A stretch of DNA of 6,781 nt, from NCBI GenBank assembly GCA_017431395.1, contig JAFRLD010000189.1, positions 1 through 6,781 of the forward strand, written 5' to 3'. Position 1 is the first letter of the stretch. Every line of letters starts with the position of its first letter. The translations under genes were made by a program, and so were the position numbers. Origin of the DNA: Bacillota bacterium (lineage in GTDB: Bacteria; Bacillota; Clostridia; Peptostreptococcales; Anaerovoracaceae). Of this stretch, positions 4,606 through 6,781 are shown piece after piece. The notes beneath the pieces were generated by a model that saw only the letters and a program-made list of their open reading frames with translations, did not search any database and had not been told where the DNA came from.

Positions 4606-6744
4606 ATGAAACAGGAATATGGAATCGACCGGGTTGTCTCTCCTCCGGAGGTGTTTCCAGCGGCAGCATGGCAGCTGGACAACAGCAGGCAGCTTCATCG
4701 TGGTGAGATAAGGGTAAGCCTACGCAGGATCCATATAGAGGGGACCAGTTTCCTTCAGATGTGTCAGGCAACGTCGAACGACGAAGAACTGCTGAAGCAG
4801 ACGATCACCGACATTATCATGGCGAGAGGGAAACTCCACAATCCGATTACCGATACGGGCGGGGTTTTGTTTGGCGTCGTCGACGAGATCGATCCGGCAT
4901 ATGAAAACGTGGAAGGTCTCAAGCCCGGGGATGAAGTATTCTGCAATGCTTCTCTGGCGGGGATCCCGATGAAGATCACGAATATCAAATCGATCGATCC
5001 GGTCTATCCGCAGATCGAGGCGGAGGGATACGCGATCGTGCTGCCCGGAGTGCCGATGCTGAAGAGGCCCGAGGATCTGCCGGTGAATCTGCTTCTTTAT
5101 GTCTTCAATGAATCCGGCACCATATATAATGTAAGCAGAGAGGCGGAAGGCAAAAAGAATTTCGCAGTCATCGGCAACAGCTGGGTCATGACGCTGCTCT
5201 ACGGCTATACGATCCGGAGGGCTGCGGGAGAAGAGGCGAACATCTATTGCCTGCTGGACCGCAATACAGAACCGCTGTTTCAGGGAAAGAAGATCCAGGA
5301 ATTCGCTGACCGGGTATTCACGAAGGTCGATCATATGAATATGCTTCGGCCGGTTTCCTGTCTCGAATCGCTGGAACCATACCCGCAGATGGACCTGTCG
5401 GTGAACTGCGTTGATATTCCGGGTTCAGAGACGATCAATATCGTGGCGACCAAATCCGGCGGAACGGTCGTGTTCGCCAATTTCATCAGCAACTATAACA
5501 TGGCGCTATATATCACGGAAGCGATCTCAAGAGAGCTGAAGATCCTGTGCGCCGACGGGTATATCAATGAATATGCGGATTTCGACTTCGATCTGGTGCG
5601 GGATCTTGCCCCTTATCTGGAGGACTCGCTGATCAGCCGGGCTCAACGCAGGAGCAAAGGCCGGCAGACCGTATATGAGCAGGAACTGCAGGAGATCTAC
5701 CGGGCCCGGAACCTGTCCGTCACCAAGGATTTCATCGCAGTCAGCAAGCAGATGAACACGGTCCTGGAGGATGCCATGAAGGTGGCGAAGTACGACTGTA
5801 ATGTGTTGATTACCGGAGATACCGGCGTAGGCAAAGAGCGGATCGCAGGCCTGATCCAGAGCAACAGCAGCCGCAAAATGTATCCGTTCCTGAAGATTAA
5901 CTGCGCTTCTATTGCCCCGAACCTTATGGAGTCGGAGTTCTTTGGCTATGAAAAAGGCGCCTTCACCGGTGCGGACACCAAGGGGAAGCAGGGCTTGTTT
6001 GAGGCGGCGGATAACGGCGTCATCTTTCTCGACGAGGTCGGAGAGCTGCCGCTGGATATGCAGGCGAAGCTTTTGCGCGTGATCCAGGACGGAGAGTTCA
6101 TGAGGGTCGGCGGAACGGTTCCGATAAAGACCAATGTCCGGATCCTCTCAGCAACGAACCGCCGGCTGGAGGATATGGTCGAGGAGAAGACGTTCCGAAG
6201 GGATCTGTACTACCGGCTGAACGTTTTCCCGATCAACATCCCTTCGCTCGAGGAGAGACAGGAAGACATCCCGGCGTTGATCGCGCATTTCATAGAGCAA
6301 TACAATGAGAAGTTCGGGATGGACAAATATATGGATGCGGATGCGGTCGAGTATCTGAAGAACCGCAGCTGGGAAGGCAACATCCGGGAACTGGAGAATG
6401 TCATGCAAAGGCTGATGATCTCCAGTAGGAACGACAACATCACCATGGTGGATGTGCTGAAGGAACTGGATGATTCGATTGCAGGAACCATGGTGGTAAA
6501 CGCAGCGAAGAAGATCTCTGAAGAAGAAAGGGTGAACCTGACCCAGATGGTCGAGGCCTTCGAGAAGGAACTGGTCCGCGCCGCCTGGGATGAGTACGGA
6601 TCGACGCGCAAGGCGGCGAAAGCACTGGGCATCAGTCAGACACAATTCGTGCGACAAAAGACCAAATACGACTTGGACAAAGAGGAAGATCCAATAGGAT
6701 CACAGGAGCAGAACCGCGGCATTCGTGCCGCGGTTTTGTTCTGA
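4606..6744 (+). CDS. Sigma-54-dependent activator with a Kdd-like (3,5-diaminohexanoate dehydrogenase) sensor domain
   Basis: A 712-residue three-part regulator. Residues 1-~345 resemble the whole lysine-fermentation enzyme Kdd: [14 protein letters not shown]...LDN (5-26), [19 protein letters not shown] (72-90), [10 protein letters not shown] (266-275), TKSGGTVVF (282-290) and ADGY (316-319). The expected Rossmann glycine loop is instead VIGNSWVM (188-195), so NAD use and catalysis are doubtful. The AAA+ sigma-54 domain (~370-605) is complete, with Walker A GDTGVGKE (404-411), GAFTGA (451-456), Walker B GVIFLDE (471-477), RRDLYYRLN (531-539) and [11 protein letters not shown] (589-599). A TyrR-like helix-turn-helix follows ([26 protein letters not shown], ~659-684). 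It has no phosphoreceiver, PAS or ACT domain, so the Kdd part is the likely input, binding a pathway intermediate. It is divergent from kal, which has a sigma-54 promoter. The last ~10 codons lie in a terminator hairpin. Confidence 0.9.
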   Translation: MKQEYGIDRVVSPPEVFPAAAWQLDNSRQLHRGEIRVSLRRIHIEGTSFLQMCQATSNDEELLKQTITDIIMARGKLHNPITDTGGVLFGVVDEIDPAYENVEGLKPGDEVFCNASLAGIPMKITNIKSIDPVYPQIEAEGYAIVLPGVPMLKRPEDLPVNLLLYVFNESGTIYNVSREAEGKKNFAVIGNSWVMTLLYGYTIRRAAGEEANIYCLLDRNTEPLFQGKKIQEFADRVFTKVDHMNMLRPVSCLESLEPYPQMDLSVNCVDIPGSETINIVATKSGGTVVFANFISNYNMALYITEAISRELKILCADGYINEYADFDFDLVRDLAPYLEDSLISRAQRRSKGRQTVYEQELQEIYRARNLSVTKDFIAVSKQMNTVLEDAMKVAKYDCNVLITGDTGVGKERIAGLIQSNSSRKMYPFLKINCASIAPNLMESEFFGYEKGAFTGADTKGKQGLFEAADNGVIFLDEVGELPLDMQAKLLRVIQDGEFMRVGGTVPIKTNVRILSATNRRLEDMVEEKTFRRDLYYRLNVFPINIPSLEERQEDIPALIAHFIEQYNEKFGMDKYMDADAVEYLKNRSWEGNIRELENVMQRLMISSRNDNITMVDVLKELDDSIAGTMVVNAAKKISEEERVNLTQMVEAFEKELVRAAWDEYGSTRKAAKALGISQTQFVRQKTKYDLDKEEDPIGSQEQNRGIRAAVLF
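6712..6740 (+). terminator. Rho-independent terminator overlapping the 3' end of the activator gene
   Basis: AACCGCGGCA (6712-6721) pairs perfectly with TGCCGCGGTT (6726-6735) around a TTCG tetraloop, followed by TTTGTTCT. The 10-bp GC-rich stem with a stable loop and T-rich exit is typical. The coding frame runs through it to the stop codon at 6742-6744. Confidence 0.85.
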
Positions 6745-6781
6745 TATGACTGCGGGAGGAACGGGCTGAACCTGTCACGAA
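6745..6781. other. Window end, no feature
   Basis: The last 37 bases after the activator stop codon. They contain a purine-rich GGGAGGAACGGG, which could be part of a ribosome binding site or leader of a following gene, but nothing can be assigned. Confidence 0.3.

Noticed and set aside
4420..4698. A longer Kal starting upstream, at 4458 or beyond
   Set aside because: No ribosome binding site precedes these starts; the longer versions cross the sigma-54 promoter, the palindrome or the divergent gene; the 129-residue form has the family's normal length.
4720..5334. - strand open frame opposite the activator's N-terminal region
   Set aside because: Antisense shadow: no recognisable family, Arg/Asp/Ile-biased composition, and the + strand frame is clearly coding.

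Overview
The window looks like chromosomal DNA from an anaerobic, amino-acid-fermenting Firmicute (Clostridia; an Anaerovoracaceae/Peptostreptococcales-type organism is my guess). The reasons are a base composition clearly above 50% G+C, strong GGAGG-type ribosome binding sites, a Gram-positive XpaC-family membrane protein, and a lysine-fermentation gene (kal) with a sigma-54 regulator beside it. No RNA gene, insertion sequence, CRISPR array or phage gene was seen.

Left part (1-2108): the 3' part of a CCA-adding tRNA nucleotidyltransferase gene on the + strand, cut by the window edge, converges on a DUF815-type AAA+ ATPase gene on the - strand. The two are separated by a bidirectional terminator. 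A second terminator, for the - strand, lies inside the end of the cca coding sequence.

Middle (2109-3947): a 107-bp divergent promoter region with two interleaved sigma-70-like promoters separates the ATPase gene from a + strand operon. That operon encodes a two-pass membrane protein with a winged-helix-like segment and an XpaC-type C-terminal domain, then an RsuA/RluB-family rRNA pseudouridine synthase. It ends at a strong bidirectional hairpin terminator shared with kal.

Right part (4030-6744), the most interesting: kal (3-aminobutyryl-CoA ammonia lyase, - strand) is divergent from a 712-residue sigma-54 activator (+ strand). The activator's N-terminal ~345 residues resemble a whole L-erythro-3,5-diaminohexanoate dehydrogenase (Kdd), an enzyme two steps before Kal in lysine fermentation. 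This is followed by a complete AAA+ sigma-54-interaction domain with GAFTGA and a TyrR-like helix-turn-helix. The 186-bp region between them holds a consensus sigma-54 promoter pointing at kal, a 30-bp near-perfect palindrome suited to be the activator's site, and a candidate sigma-70 promoter for the regulator whose -35 box lies on the sigma-54 -12 box.

My reading is a self-contained switch: a catabolic enzyme fold reused as a sensor of a lysine-fermentation intermediate, which turns on kal (and perhaps the remaining pathway genes outside the window) through sigma-54 and may repress its own gene.
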